From contig JAFSMU010000011.1 of NCBI GenBank assembly GCA_017447775.1, forward strand, positions 62,001-126,000: DNA of 64,000 nucleotides. Reading direction: 5' to 3'. Source of the stretch: Clostridia bacterium (lineage in GTDB: Bacteria; Bacillota; Clostridia; Oscillospirales; CAG-272). How positions within the stretch are numbered: position 1 is the stretch's first letter; each line of letters starts with the position of its first letter. Made by a program: the position numbers and the translations under genes. Shown in pieces: positions 40,225 to 48,186 of this stretch. The notes beneath the pieces were generated by a model. It did not search any database. It was not told where the DNA came from and was given only the letters and a program-made list of their open reading frames with translations.

Positions 40225-40299
40225 GGCTAATGTAAAAATGGCAGGGCGGTCCGCTGCGCGCTCGCAAGAACGCCCGAAATTCAAAAGGAGGAAACATAA
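40225..40299 (+). promoter_or_regulatory. rplS 5' leader, candidate L19 leader
   Basis: The 75-base leader contains a GGGCG (40244-40248)...CGCCC (40271-40275) stem with a GC-rich loop, just before AAAGGAGGAAA. Its position fits L19 autoregulatory leaders, but I cannot confirm the consensus. Confidence 0.45.
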
Positions 40300-40641
40300 A
40301 TGGATAAGCTTCAGTCTTTTGTCAGCGAGCAGCTCAAAACCGATGTGCCCCAGTTTGAGGTTGGTGACACGGTTGTTGTTCACAACAAGATCAAAGAGGG
40401 TAACAGAGAGAGAGTTCAGCTTTTTGAGGGACTTGTTATCGCCAAGAAAAACGGCGGTATCTCCGAGTCGTTCACCGTTCGCCACGTTGCGTACGGCGTA
40501 GGCGTTGAGAAAACGTTCCCGCTCCACTCGCCCAAGGTCGAGAAGGTAGAGGTCATCCGCCACGGTAAAGTCCGCCGTGCGAAACTCTATTACATCCGTG
40601 ACCGCGTCGGCAAGGCGTCCAAGGTCAAGGAAAAACTTTGA
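40300..40641 (+). CDS. rplS: 50S ribosomal protein L19
   Basis: L19 lies at the subunit interface. The 113 residues show the family pattern [40 protein letters not shown] and [11 protein letters not shown]. It is monocistronic here; trmD and rimM, often upstream, are not adjacent. A strong terminator follows. Confidence 0.98.
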   Translation: MDKLQSFVSEQLKTDVPQFEVGDTVVVHNKIKEGNRERVQLFEGLVIAKKNGGISESFTVRHVAYGVGVEKTFPLHSPKVEKVEVIRHGKVRRAKLYYIRDRVGKASKVKEKL

Positions 40642-40646
40642 TAGAC

Positions 40647-40683
40647 AAAGAAAAGCTCCGCTATGGCGGAGCTTTTTTCTTTC
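40647..40683. terminator. Terminator after rplS
   Basis: AAAGCTCCGC and GCGGAGCTTT around a TATG loop, followed by a T-tract. Flanking A-tracts suggest it also serves the convergent peptidoglycan-binding gene. Confidence 0.9.
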
Positions 40684-40690
40684 GGTTTTC

Positions 40691-41206
40691 TTATCCCGTG
40701 TACGAGGGATTGTTGGCGAACACGTTGTAGTTTCTGACGAGCGCGTTCCACGTAGCAAGGTCGACCTGCCCCGTTTCGGGCAGTCGGTTTATCTTTTGAA
40801 ACATCATTATGTCCTGCACCGTCCCCTCATCGAGCACGCCGCTTAAGTTCACGTCGTCAAAGCAGTCGTAAGCAACGCACAGGGCGCACAGCATCATCTG
40901 ACAAATAAGCACCGTGTCACTGCATTCGCCCTCGCAAAAGACGTAATCGGGCGACGGAAACGCCGCGATCCGCTCCTCAAAGTCAGCCGATTCCGCCGCC
41001 ATGCAAGCGCCCCTTACGGCGCACCACGTTTCGTAATCCACAACGCCCGTTTCGTTCAAATTATGCTCGCGCTGAAACATTCGCACCGTGTCGGCTGTCT
41101 GATTTGTATATATCCCGCTCGGAATAAGCGGCGAACCGTCGACGTTTGTTCCGTAAAGGCGGCGGAGCCACGTCTGAATTTCATAAACGTCATCTCTGTA
41201 TTCCAT
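40691..41206 (-). CDS. Protein with two peptidoglycan-binding (PG_binding_1) domains
   Basis: The 171 residues hold two PG_binding_1 repeats: one around 1-65 (IQTWLRRLYG, VRMFQREHNLNETGVVDYETW) and another around 95-160 (DIMMFQKINRLPETGQVDLATWNAL). A Cys-rich middle (CEGECSDTVLICQMMLCALC) separates them. No signal peptide or catalytic domain is visible. It starts one base after the stop of the next upstream gene, so it is coupled to the larger peptidoglycan-binding protein. Confidence 0.82.
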   Translation of the reverse strand: MEYRDDVYEIQTWLRRLYGTNVDGSPLIPSGIYTNQTADTVRMFQREHNLNETGVVDYETWCAVRGACMAAESADFEERIAAFPSPDYVFCEGECSDTVLICQMMLCALCVAYDCFDDVNLSGVLDEGTVQDIMMFQKINRLPETGQVDLATWNALVRNYNVFANNPSYTG

Positions 41207-41207
41207 A

Positions 41208-42617
41208 TCACTCCTCCAAACTCATAGCCTCGCCGGAAAACTGCCCCGGCGCGCGATATTCTCCGCTTATCACCGCGGAATAGATTATTCCGAGAGTGTC
41301 CCACAGCACCGGCCCGACAACGCCGGTCACGGGATAGTCGAAAAGCGCCTGCGCGGCGTATACCGCGTTTTGCGTCGCCTCGCCGAATACACCGTCGACC
41401 TCTACCTCGTCAATTGCGTCATATACGGACGCCGCTGCATTGAGATACTCTTGAAGCGTTGCGACGTCCTCGCCCGTCGATCCGATTTTCAGCGCGTTGC
41501 CCGGGAACGGGCGCGCGCCCTGCCCGATTTGCTCCTCGCTTGCCGACGTGATAAAACCGCGGTAGACGTCGTAAAGAACGTTCCACGTATCGTTGTCGAT
41601 AACGCCCGTCTGACGCAAGCCGTATGCCTCTTGGAAAGCGCTGACGGCGCGCGCCGTTTCGTCGCCGTAAACGCCGTCAAATTCCACAAACGGCACTACG
41701 GGATCAAACGTCGATATCCAGCGCAAAAAATACTGCGCGGCGAAAACGTATATCCCGCTGTCACCCGTCGAAAGCTCCGCGGGAAATTGCGTCGGTATCT
41801 CTTCAAACGAAAGTCCCTCGCTGTCAAGCTCCGAAAGGCGCTTGACGGAGTTGAAAATAAATTGTATCCTGTACCACGTCGCTCTGCCGACGACGCCGTC
41901 GACATCAAGCCCGAAAATGCGCTGAAATTCGCGCACGGCGGCGTCGGTTTCCGCTCCGAAAACTCCGTCAACAGGCGATATCTTCGGAATTGCGGGGTAG
42001 TTTGTCGATATGCGGTTGAGGCGCATCTGAATAAACGAAACGTCGCTGCCCGCATCCCCTATCGACAGCGGGCGGATCGGATTTGAGGGGCGGATCTCCT
42101 CGATGGGCGCGTTGTTTACGATCTCTATATCGTCGCCGTAGTACGTGCGAAGGATCTCAAGCGCATCAAGTCCGTCCTCGGCAAGCCCGACCGAGCCCCA
42201 CTGCGAAAGTCCGTCGCACGTTGTCTGTATGCCGTCGCAGTAAAGAGCAAAAAGCGGCTCGATGCTGCCGCGGCGCGATATGTAGTTGTTGAATATTTCG
42301 TCGACGATCTGCGAAATGTTTTCGTAGTATTCCCTGCCGTAAACGAAAGACTGATCGACGGAGGTGTCGTTTGTTATGTCGTAATCATACCCGCGGGACG
42401 GGTAGTATTCGGTAAAGATGCGGTTGAGCGCAAACGATATCTGCGCCAAAATATTTGCGCGCAACGCTTCATCCGGCCACGTCGGGAATATCTCGCTTGA
42501 CGCGACGTTTTTTATATAATCGGGAAACGAAACGTAAACCGTCTGCGCCGAGCTTCCGGGGGAGCCGAGGTGAACGCGTATCCTTTCGGGAATAACAGGT
42601 GTAACTGCCATTTGCAC
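41208..42617 (-). CDS. Multi-domain peptidoglycan-binding protein (SpoIID-like N-terminus)
   Basis: The first 180 residues match a domain seen ahead of PG-binding repeats in many Clostridia (IRVHLGSPGS, YIKNVASSEIFPTWP, GRDYDYDI-type GYDYDITNDT, GLSQWGS), which I associate with a SpoIID-like fold. Three PG_binding_1 repeats follow: DGVFGAETDAAVREFQ, DGVYGDETARAVSAFQ and DGVFGEATQNAVYAAQ. No signal peptide is evident, which is typical for mother-cell or spore-coat proteins. A role at the spore cortex or coat is inferred. Confidence 0.82.
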   Translation of the reverse strand: MQMAVTPVIPERIRVHLGSPGSSAQTVYVSFPDYIKNVASSEIFPTWPDEALRANILAQISFALNRIFTEYYPSRGYDYDITNDTSVDQSFVYGREYYENISQIVDEIFNNYISRRGSIEPLFALYCDGIQTTCDGLSQWGSVGLAEDGLDALEILRTYYGDDIEIVNNAPIEEIRPSNPIRPLSIGDAGSDVSFIQMRLNRISTNYPAIPKISPVDGVFGAETDAAVREFQRIFGLDVDGVVGRATWYRIQFIFNSVKRLSELDSEGLSFEEIPTQFPAELSTGDSGIYVFAAQYFLRWISTFDPVVPFVEFDGVYGDETARAVSAFQEAYGLRQTGVIDNDTWNVLYDVYRGFITSASEEQIGQGARPFPGNALKIGSTGEDVATLQEYLNAAASVYDAIDEVEVDGVFGEATQNAVYAAQALFDYPVTGVVGPVLWDTLGIIYSAVISGEYRAPGQFSGEAMSLEE

Positions 42618-42621
42618 CTCC

Positions 42622-43023
42622 TCAAATGTTCGGCGCGCCGCTTTCGGTAACGATCACGTCAGGCGAGGCGGCGTTTTCGGGACATGCGATAAGATTAACG
42701 TTTTGCTGAGTCGTCACTCCGGGAAAAACCGGAACGCCCGTGTTTGCCGTGGGATAATACCCGTCGGCAAGCACTTCTATGCTGACGACGGCATACGGCA
42801 TAACGTCGTTAAACGGACTTTGCGAAAGCTCAGGGGAGGGCGCGGGGATGATTATTTCCTCTGTCGTTCCGCTTTCGTCTGTCAGCAACACGGCGATGAT
42901 TCGCCCGGAATCGCCGTCAAAAAGCCGCACGGCGACAGTCGCCCCCTCGATCGGTATCGCTTCGTCGGCGGCCGTTACGTGAACAGACAGCCGCCCGAAA
43001 TAAAAAATCTGATTTTCATCCAT
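42622..43023 (-). CDS. Small protein with a prealbumin/CarboxypepD_reg-like fold
   Basis: The 133 residues look like one Ig/prealbumin-type domain (RLSVHVTAADEAIPIEGATVAVR, VLLTDESGTTEEIIIPAP, VSIEVLADGYYPTANTGVPVFPGV), with an Asn/Ala-rich tail. It lies 4 bases upstream of the peptidoglycan-binding protein and is probably its partner. No signal peptide is visible. Function unknown. Confidence 0.7.
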   Translation of the reverse strand: MDENQIFYFGRLSVHVTAADEAIPIEGATVAVRLFDGDSGRIIAVLLTDESGTTEEIIIPAPSPELSQSPFNDVMPYAVVSIEVLADGYYPTANTGVPVFPGVTTQQNVNLIACPENAASPDVIVTESGAPNI

Positions 43024-43115
43024 GATAAAACAGTCCTTTCAGATAGGCTATTTCATTTTATGCGACGGGCGGCGCGATGTGAAAATGCGGTATTTTCCAC
43101 ATAGAATGACAAAAT

Positions 43116-43147
43116 AAAAACCGCCCGATAACTCGGGCGGTTTTTTA
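43116..43147 (-). terminator. Terminator after acpP
   Basis: On the minus strand, AACCGCCCGAG and a matching CGGGCGGTT with T-tracts follow the acpP stop by about 9 bases. Confidence 0.88.
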
Positions 43148-43155
43148 TATACGGA

Positions 43156-43380
43156 TTATTTATTTTCTTCAAGATATTTTACGACGTCGCCAACCGTTTC
43201 AAGCGTTGCCGCAACGTCGTCCGGAACGGAAATGCCGCACTCCGACTCTATCCCCATGAGCATCTCCACGACGTCAAGCGAATCGGCACCCAAATCGTCC
43301 ACAATACGCGTACTTTCGGTGATATCGCTCTCGTCGACCCCAAGCTGCGCGGAAATAATTCTTTTTATCATGTCAAGCAT
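43156..43380 (-). CDS. acpP: Acyl carrier protein
   Basis: ACP carries growing acyl chains in fatty-acid synthesis. The 74-residue acidic protein has the phosphopantetheine attachment Ser34 in GADSLDVVEM. Start has a GGAGGTTCTG site. It stands alone between its own promoter and terminator, away from other fab genes, so it could also serve another pathway. Confidence 0.96.
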   Translation of the reverse strand: MLDMIKRIISAQLGVDESDITESTRIVDDLGADSLDVVEMLMGIESECGISVPDDVAATLETVGDVVKYLEENK

Positions 43381-43422
43381 ACAGAACCTCCGAAAATATG
43401 TAAAATTGGATCTTGCAACTAA

Positions 43423-43450
43423 ATTATATCATAAAAAGGAAAATTGTAAA
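43423..43450 (-). promoter_or_regulatory. Promoter of acpP
   Basis: Minus-strand TTTACA (43445-43450), 16 bases, TATAAT (43423-43428) with an extended TG element. Confidence 0.8.
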
Positions 43451-43462
43451 TACCTTTTTCTA

Positions 43463-43981
43463 TTATTCATCAAACTCGTCGTCGTGATTTTCTCTCGCCG
43501 ATAGAACGGCGCCGTTCAGCGCTTCGGCAAATTCATCGTCGCATTCGAGCAGTATTTCGTAAATGCGCCCGTTAAATTCGGTCACGTAAACGTGCTGGCT
43601 GCAAAAGATATTCTGCGTAAAGCTGAGGCGGGAGTCTGTCTTGCCGAACTTTTCGGAAAATTCGCGTTTTTGCTCGGCGCTCTTCGGCCTTTGGCAAATT
43701 CCTTTGCCCGTTTTAAGCAGTATCGACGCCGCCGTCTGTTTTCTCTGGCCGACCGTTTTTGTGATGATGAGCGAGTCGGACGTGATCTCATACGCGTAAT
43801 GCGTTATGACAAAGCGGATCGTTATGAAAAGCGACGCCGTCAAAAGCGCGACGGAGCCTATTGAAACGTAAATCCCCGCGGACGGGAACACGTTTTTAAG
43901 CGACAGCACGATAACTGACAGCACAAGAATAAACACGGCGGTGAGCGCCGCTTTTTTATTCTGCTTTGGAAAATATGACAT
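43463..43981 (-). CDS. Hypothetical membrane protein with two helices
   Basis: About 172 residues. Two membrane helices (about 11-29 and 33-55: AVFILVLSVIVLSL, ALLTASLFITIRFV) are followed by a beta-rich cytoplasmic region like bacterial PH-type domains (YAYEITSDSLIITKTVG, HVYVTEFNGRIYEILLECDDE). The start at 43981 has GAGGAAG upstream; the longer frame from 44260 lies over the opposite-strand gene. No family assigned. Confidence 0.7.
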   Translation of the reverse strand: MSYFPKQNKKAALTAVFILVLSVIVLSLKNVFPSAGIYVSIGSVALLTASLFITIRFVITHYAYEITSDSLIITKTVGQRKQTAASILLKTGKGICQRPKSAEQKREFSEKFGKTDSRLSFTQNIFCSQHVYVTEFNGRIYEILLECDDEFAEALNGAVLSARENHDDEFDE

Positions 43982-44058
43982 TTCTTCCTCTTTCCCGCAC
44001 ACAAAACGGTGCGAAACATAAAATGATGACAGACAAACGTCCCCGAAAGGAAAACGGT

Positions 44059-44292
44059 ATGAATATAGACAAAGATGAACTTGACGCGCTTTTGTCGCTT
44101 GACGCGCGCGAATTTGCAGAGAAGATAAACGTCGTAACCTCGCGTCTCGGAATGAGGAACGCAACGATCGACCCCGAGCGTGTACGGACGATGCTTCGTT
44201 CAATGAGTGAAAGCGATCTTTCGCACCTTTTGTCATCGCTCGGCGAGGAGCGCGCCGCAAGCGTGATCGACGCGATCAAGGGGAGAAAATAA
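44059..44292 (+). CDS. Small hypothetical protein, first of a three-gene cluster
   Basis: A 77-residue, mostly helical charged protein with an AAAGGA site seven bases before the start. MNIDKDELDALLSLDAREF is the N-terminal pattern and SLGEERAASVIDAIKG the end. It overlaps the next gene by one base. I do not recognise a named family, but similar short helical proteins occur in Clostridia next to sporulation genes. Confidence 0.62.
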   Translation: MNIDKDELDALLSLDAREFAEKINVVTSRLGMRNATIDPERVRTMLRSMSESDLSHLLSSLGEERAASVIDAIKGRK

Positions 44293-44591
44293 TGGACGCA
44301 ATGTTCGGCGGCAAGCTCGACGAGATACTCTCCGACGGCGACACGATGCAAAAGCTGCGTGAGATAGCGGACACACTTTCAAAAAAAGGCGATTCGCCGC
44401 CTCCGTCGGAAAGCCCGCAAAAACCCGACGTAGCCGCTCAAGCGACTGTTCTTCCGTCAAAAGTCGGCGGATACTGCGCCCTGCTCTCCGCACTGCGCCC
44501 GTATCTTGATAGCGAGCGGCGCGAGCGCGTCGACAAGCTCATTCGCGCGCTGAAAATGACGGACACCGCCAAAAATCTTATCGGCTTTTAG
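44292..44591 (+). CDS. Small hypothetical helical protein
   Basis: A 99-residue protein with an N-terminal helix, a Pro/Ser-rich linker (GDSPPPSESPQKPD) and a C-terminal helical part (LLSALRPYLDSERRERVDK). It is sandwiched between two small genes on the same strand with one- and seven-base spacing. Function unknown; the cluster presumably makes one complex. Confidence 0.62.
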   Translation: MDAMFGGKLDEILSDGDTMQKLREIADTLSKKGDSPPPSESPQKPDVAAQATVLPSKVGGYCALLSALRPYLDSERRERVDKLIRALKMTDTAKNLIGF

Positions 44592-44598
44592 GTGAGTT

Positions 44599-44886
44599 AT
44601 GTACAGCAAGAATTTTATGGGCGATTCGCCCGAAAAAATAACCGTTCCGCCCGAATACGGCGGCACATCGGTCGGCGCGGACAGATTTCCGCCACCGCCG
44701 CCTCCGCCTCCTCCAAAGCCCGACGACTGCCGCCCCGACAGGCTTCCGGCACCGCCGAAGCACGGTCTGCTTGACGGAATATCGAGCGAAGACCTGCTCC
44801 TTTTCGGCGCGGCTTTGCTTATTCTGTCGCGCGACGGCGACGATATACTCTCGCTCGGGCTGCTGATTTTGCTTATACTGCTTTAA
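44599..44886 (+). CDS. Small protein with a nine-proline run and hydrophobic tail
   Basis: The 95 residues contain nine consecutive prolines near position 32-40, then KPDDC, and end in a leucine-rich tail (SSEDLLLFGAALLIL, DGDDILSLGLLILLILL). The polyproline run implies need for elongation factor P. The tail resembles those of small Clostridia proteins linked to sporulation, an association from memory. It meets the opposite-strand gene with a four-base tail-to-tail overlap sharing TTAA. Confidence 0.6.
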   Translation: MYSKNFMGDSPEKITVPPEYGGTSVGADRFPPPPPPPPPKPDDCRPDRLPAPPKHGLLDGISSEDLLLFGAALLILSRDGDDILSLGLLILLILL

Positions 44887-45647
44887 TCGACGTTAAATTC
44901 ATCGGTGGCAAACTCGTATGACGTATCGTAGTTGAAAAGCGTATATTCGCTCATTCTCTGACCGCCGAAGTCAGTTCTGAAATAAGTAAGCGCGCCGCTG
45001 TCCGACGAGATATGCACCTCGTCAGTCGTGTCGGCGTCTGTGTGACGGCACGTTATGTTATACTCGCCGTCAACAATGTAAAAATCGGTTATTTCGTACT
45101 TCCCCGTCAGAAAAACGGAAAAATCCGGCATCGGACAGACGGCGGAAAAGGAAAACGCATCGGATAATTCATAATCTGCGTAGTTTCCCGTGACCTCGTC
45201 GCTGACGCGAACACGCTTCCCGTCGCATACGACGGTGCGCTGCGGCTGCATAAAGTTGTTATACGTTATGATCTTGTATTTGTCTTTTGAGCGATAGACG
45301 TCGTATGCTTCTATCTTGAAAATACCGCCGACGCCCTCAACGCCGTATCTGCCGATATACGTTGTGAAAAAACGCGAGTAGAACGTGTCCGAAAACGGAA
45401 CGTTTCCGAGAACGGAACGCACCGCCGCCTCGTCAAGTCCGGCCTCCTCGTATCCGCGGATGACGACGTCACCCTCGCCCGACGACGATGAAGAACGCGT
45501 TGAAGGATCGACTTTCAGCCACGAAACGTTCATCACGCCCGTTGAAACAAGGATCCCAATTACAACGGCGCACACGGCGATCAGTGCGGCGAGGATGCTC
45601 AGCACCGATATGAGCGAGAGCGCCCCGCTGTTTTTATCTTTGCTCAT
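44883..45647 (-). CDS. Membrane-anchored extracytoplasmic protein
   Basis: Of 254 residues, the first 40 include one anchor helix (LISVLSILAALIAVCAVVIG), then a Ser-rich linker and a beta-rich extracytoplasmic domain (about 70-250) with features of a LolA/DUF4367-like fold (YKIITYNNFMQPQRTVVCDGKR-type pattern). It overlaps the TagO gene as ATGA and so is coupled to it. A cell-wall role is possible. No family assigned. Confidence 0.65.
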   Translation of the reverse strand: MSKDKNSGALSLISVLSILAALIAVCAVVIGILVSTGVMNVSWLKVDPSTRSSSSSGEGDVVIRGYEEAGLDEAAVRSVLGNVPFSDTFYSRFFTTYIGRYGVEGVGGIFKIEAYDVYRSKDKYKIITYNNFMQPQRTVVCDGKRVRVSDEVTGNYADYELSDAFSFSAVCPMPDFSVFLTGKYEITDFYIVDGEYNITCRHTDADTTDEVHISSDSGALTYFRTDFGGQRMSEYTLFNYDTSYEFATDEFNVD

Positions 45648-46744
45648 GCTTTACCCTCCCCGTCTGTATCGTTTTCGGCAGGAGCCGACGCTTTGACGCT
45701 CTCCCCGCCGATTAGCTTTGGCAGCTTCGGAGAGAAACGTATGAAACCGAGCAACGCGAGCGCCGTTACGGCAATTATCACCGCCGCTATGCGCGAGCGG
45801 ATATAGACCATCGCCGAAATGCTCAGCATCGCCGAGATTATATACAGAACCATAACCGCTCCGCGCGGCGAAAGGCCCGTATCTATAAGTTTGTGGTGGA
45901 TGTGCATTCTGTCTGATGAAAACGGACTGCGGCGGTGAAGTATCCGCACAAAGAAAAGCCGCACAGCGTCGCTTACAGGCAAGGCGAGGATAAGCGCCGG
46001 CGCGATAAGCGAGAAAAACGCCTGCCCTTTGAAAAATCCGAAAGCGGATACGCACGCCATGACGTACCCAAGCGACAGCGCGCCCGCGTCGCCCATAAAT
46101 ATCGAGGCGGGGGCAAGATTATACGGCAAAAACCCGAGCGCCGCACCGCACAGGGCGGCGCAGATCACGGCGTTGACGACGTCGCCGGAAACGAGCGCCG
46201 AAACGAGAAGCGCCATCAGCGCAAACGCCGAAATGCCGCTTGCAAGGCCGTCAAGCCCGTCCATCATATTGACAGCGTTTGAAACGAGAACTATCCATAT
46301 TACCGTTATGGGCGCCGCGAATATGCCGAGGGAAATATAGTGACCGAAAAGCGTGATATACTCGACGGCGCCGCCGAAAACGACGGTGAGCGTCGCTATC
46401 AGTATCTGCGCGGCAAACTTAATATACGACTTCATATCAATAATGTCGTCGACAAGACCGACGATCATCATAACTAGCGCCCCAGACGCGATTATGAGAT
46501 AATTCTTCGCCATATATCCCATTGCCGCCATACCGACAGACGACGCAAGCAAAAAGCCGAGAATGATCGCAACGCCGCCGAAATACGGCACGGGCGCGCG
46601 TTGGAGCTTCCGGCGGCCGTCCGGCTTGTCCACAATGCCGAAAGACAGCGCAAGCCTGCGGCAGACAGGCGTAAGCAGAGCCGACGCCAAAGCGCCGCCC
46701 GCGATGATGAATACATATATAAAATCCCCGAGGGTAAGCATCAT
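45644..46744 (-). CDS. TagO/WecA-type undecaprenyl-phosphate GlcNAc-1-phosphate transferase
   Basis: The enzyme transfers a sugar 1-phosphate to undecaprenyl phosphate, the first step of teichoic acid or surface glycan synthesis. The 366-residue protein has about eleven helices and the family motifs: VDDIID, NAVNMMDGLDGLA, FMGDAGALSLGY and the HIHHKLID loop that separates the WecA/TagO group from MraY. Start follows GGTGATTTT. It is followed by the membrane-anchored protein. Confidence 0.92.
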   Translation of the reverse strand: MMLTLGDFIYVFIIAGGALASALLTPVCRRLALSFGIVDKPDGRRKLQRAPVPYFGGVAIILGFLLASSVGMAAMGYMAKNYLIIASGALVMMIVGLVDDIIDMKSYIKFAAQILIATLTVVFGGAVEYITLFGHYISLGIFAAPITVIWIVLVSNAVNMMDGLDGLASGISAFALMALLVSALVSGDVVNAVICAALCGAALGFLPYNLAPASIFMGDAGALSLGYVMACVSAFGFFKGQAFFSLIAPALILALPVSDAVRLFFVRILHRRSPFSSDRMHIHHKLIDTGLSPRGAVMVLYIISAMLSISAMVYIRSRIAAVIIAVTALALLGFIRFSPKLPKLIGGESVKASAPAENDTDGEGKA

Positions 46745-46796
46745 AAAATCACCGTAACCTTAAAGTACGTTTTTTCATAGTATTTACAATTATACA

Positions 46797-46805
46797 ATTA
46801 TATCA
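46797..46805 (-). promoter_or_regulatory. Extended -10 promoter of the TagO gene
   Basis: On the minus strand TGATATAAT (TG-N-TATAAT) ends about 50 bases before the start; a TTGAAA lies farther upstream at non-optimal spacing. Confidence 0.55.
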
Positions 46806-46871
46806 TACCATAAATTCGCATTTTTTCAAGTATCAATATCAAATTTTGGAATTCTTCCAGATTTTTATGTC

Positions 46872-46900
46872 TTACTTTTTTCGCCCGAATGGTATATAAT
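46872..46900 (+). promoter_or_regulatory. Promoter of mecA
   Basis: TATAAT at 46895-46900 with a weak TTACTT at 46872-46877, spacing 17. Confidence 0.5.
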
Positions 46901-46932
46901 CAAGGCAGACGCGATTTTTTACGGAGAAAGAT

Positions 46933-47550
46933 ATGCGATTTTTACAAATCGACGGGCAGAGCATTCAGATAAGTCTCGGCGCGCCGGATATGAAGGAGCT
47001 TGGCATCTCGTTTGACGAGATGGACTACGAAAACACGGCAACTCGCCGCGCCGTGTGGCAAGTGCTTGACCGCGCACGCGATAAAACCGGTTTTGACGCC
47101 GCCAAAGGACGCATAGAAATACGCGCGGTGGCGTCGCGCAGCGGCGGGTGCGAGCTGTTCGTAAAAAGGACATTTGGCGATTTCGGAGGTGACGGAGTGG
47201 CATATACAAAAGAGAATATTCGGACGTCAATTGAAAAAAGCGAGCGCGAGGAATGCGTGTGTTACAGATTCGATTCGCTCAAAGACCTTGCCTGCGCCTG
47301 CCGCCACGTCGCCGCGCGTGAATTTGAAGGCAAGAGCGCGGTATATTTTGACGATTGCGGGAGCGGGTATTATCTTGTGCTGAGGGACGCGGAAAGAAAG
47401 CCTACCCTGCCGCGTTTTGTGCGTTCGCTCTCGTTTTTATCGGAGTTCGGAACACTCTGCTCAGCCCCGTGCGCCGATTCGTACATAGCGGAACACTGCA
47501 AGTGCATTTGCGAGCGCGACGCGGTGAAAATCATTTCGGAAAACTGCTGA
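46933..47550 (+). CDS. mecA: MecA-like adaptor protein
   Basis: MecA delivers substrates to the ClpC-ClpP protease and blocks competence in Bacillus. The 205 residues show an N-terminal domain with DGQSIQISLGAPDMKELGIS and the linked FDAAKGRIEIRAVASRSGGCELFVKR, then a C-terminal domain (FDSLKDLACACRHV, SGYYLVLRD, LSFLSEFG). Many Cys residues are unusual for MecA. A terminator follows directly. Confidence 0.82.
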   Translation: MRFLQIDGQSIQISLGAPDMKELGISFDEMDYENTATRRAVWQVLDRARDKTGFDAAKGRIEIRAVASRSGGCELFVKRTFGDFGGDGVAYTKENIRTSIEKSEREECVCYRFDSLKDLACACRHVAAREFEGKSAVYFDDCGSGYYLVLRDAERKPTLPRFVRSLSFLSEFGTLCSAPCADSYIAEHCKCICERDAVKIISENC

Positions 47551-47556
47551 ATTCTC

Positions 47557-47585
47557 TTGACTTTAATTAAATAATATAATATTAT
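47557..47585 (+). promoter_or_regulatory. Promoter of the uracil-DNA glycosylase operon
   Basis: TTGACT (47557-47562), 17 bases, TATTAT (47580-47585). Transcription would begin about 47592, inside the 5' arm of the mecA terminator. Confidence 0.62.
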
Positions 47586-47619
47586 AAGTGTGCAAGGAAA
47601 AATGCACACTTATTTTTTT
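47586..47619 (+). terminator. Terminator after mecA
   Basis: AAGTGTGCA (47586-47594) pairs with TGCACACTT (47603-47611), followed by seven T. It overlaps the start region of the next operon. Confidence 0.85.
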
Positions 47620-47631
47620 GAGGTTACGTAA

Positions 47632-48186
47632 ATGACGCTTGATGAAATAAAGCAAAAATGCGACGTCTGCCGCGCTTGCCCGCTCGGACAAACAAAAACG
47701 AACACCGTTTTCGGCACGGGAAACGAGCGCGCCGCGCTTATGTTTGTCGGTGAAGCGCCGGGACAGCAGGAGGACGAAACGGGCGTGCCGTTTGTCGGCG
47801 CGGCGGGGAAACTGCTTGATAAATACCTGCTTGCCGTCGGTATTCCGCGGAACGACGTTTATATATGCAACATACTGAAATGCCGCCCGCCGCACAATCG
47901 GGACCCGAAGCCCGAGGAAGAGGACGCCTGCATTCAGTATCTGCGCGAGCAGGTGCGCGCCGTGTCGCCGAAGGTGATAGTTTGTCTTGGACGCATCGCG
48001 GCGATGAGGCTGATCTCGCCCGAATTCAAAATAACGCGCGACCACGGAAAATGGTACGAGCGGGGCGCGTTTTCAATGTGCGCCGTTTATCATCCGTCGG
48101 CGCTGCTTCGCGACGAGAGCAAAAAAGAAGATATGCTTATTGATATGATGGAAATAAAAAAGAGATATGACGAGGTGGTAAAATGA
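47632..48186 (+). CDS. Uracil-DNA glycosylase, family 4 (iron-sulfur)
   Basis: Family-4 UDGs remove uracil from DNA and hold a [4Fe-4S] cluster. The four ligands C13, C16, C84 and C100 match the known spacing, and motif GEAPGQQED carries the active-site segment, with HPSALLR near the end. The 184 residues are typical. It overlaps the next gene as ATGA, an odd link between repair and metabolism. Confidence 0.94.
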   Translation: MTLDEIKQKCDVCRACPLGQTKTNTVFGTGNERAALMFVGEAPGQQEDETGVPFVGAAGKLLDKYLLAVGIPRNDVYICNILKCRPPHNRDPKPEEEDACIQYLREQVRAVSPKVIVCLGRIAAMRLISPEFKITRDHGKWYERGAFSMCAVYHPSALLRDESKKEDMLIDMMEIKKRYDEVVK

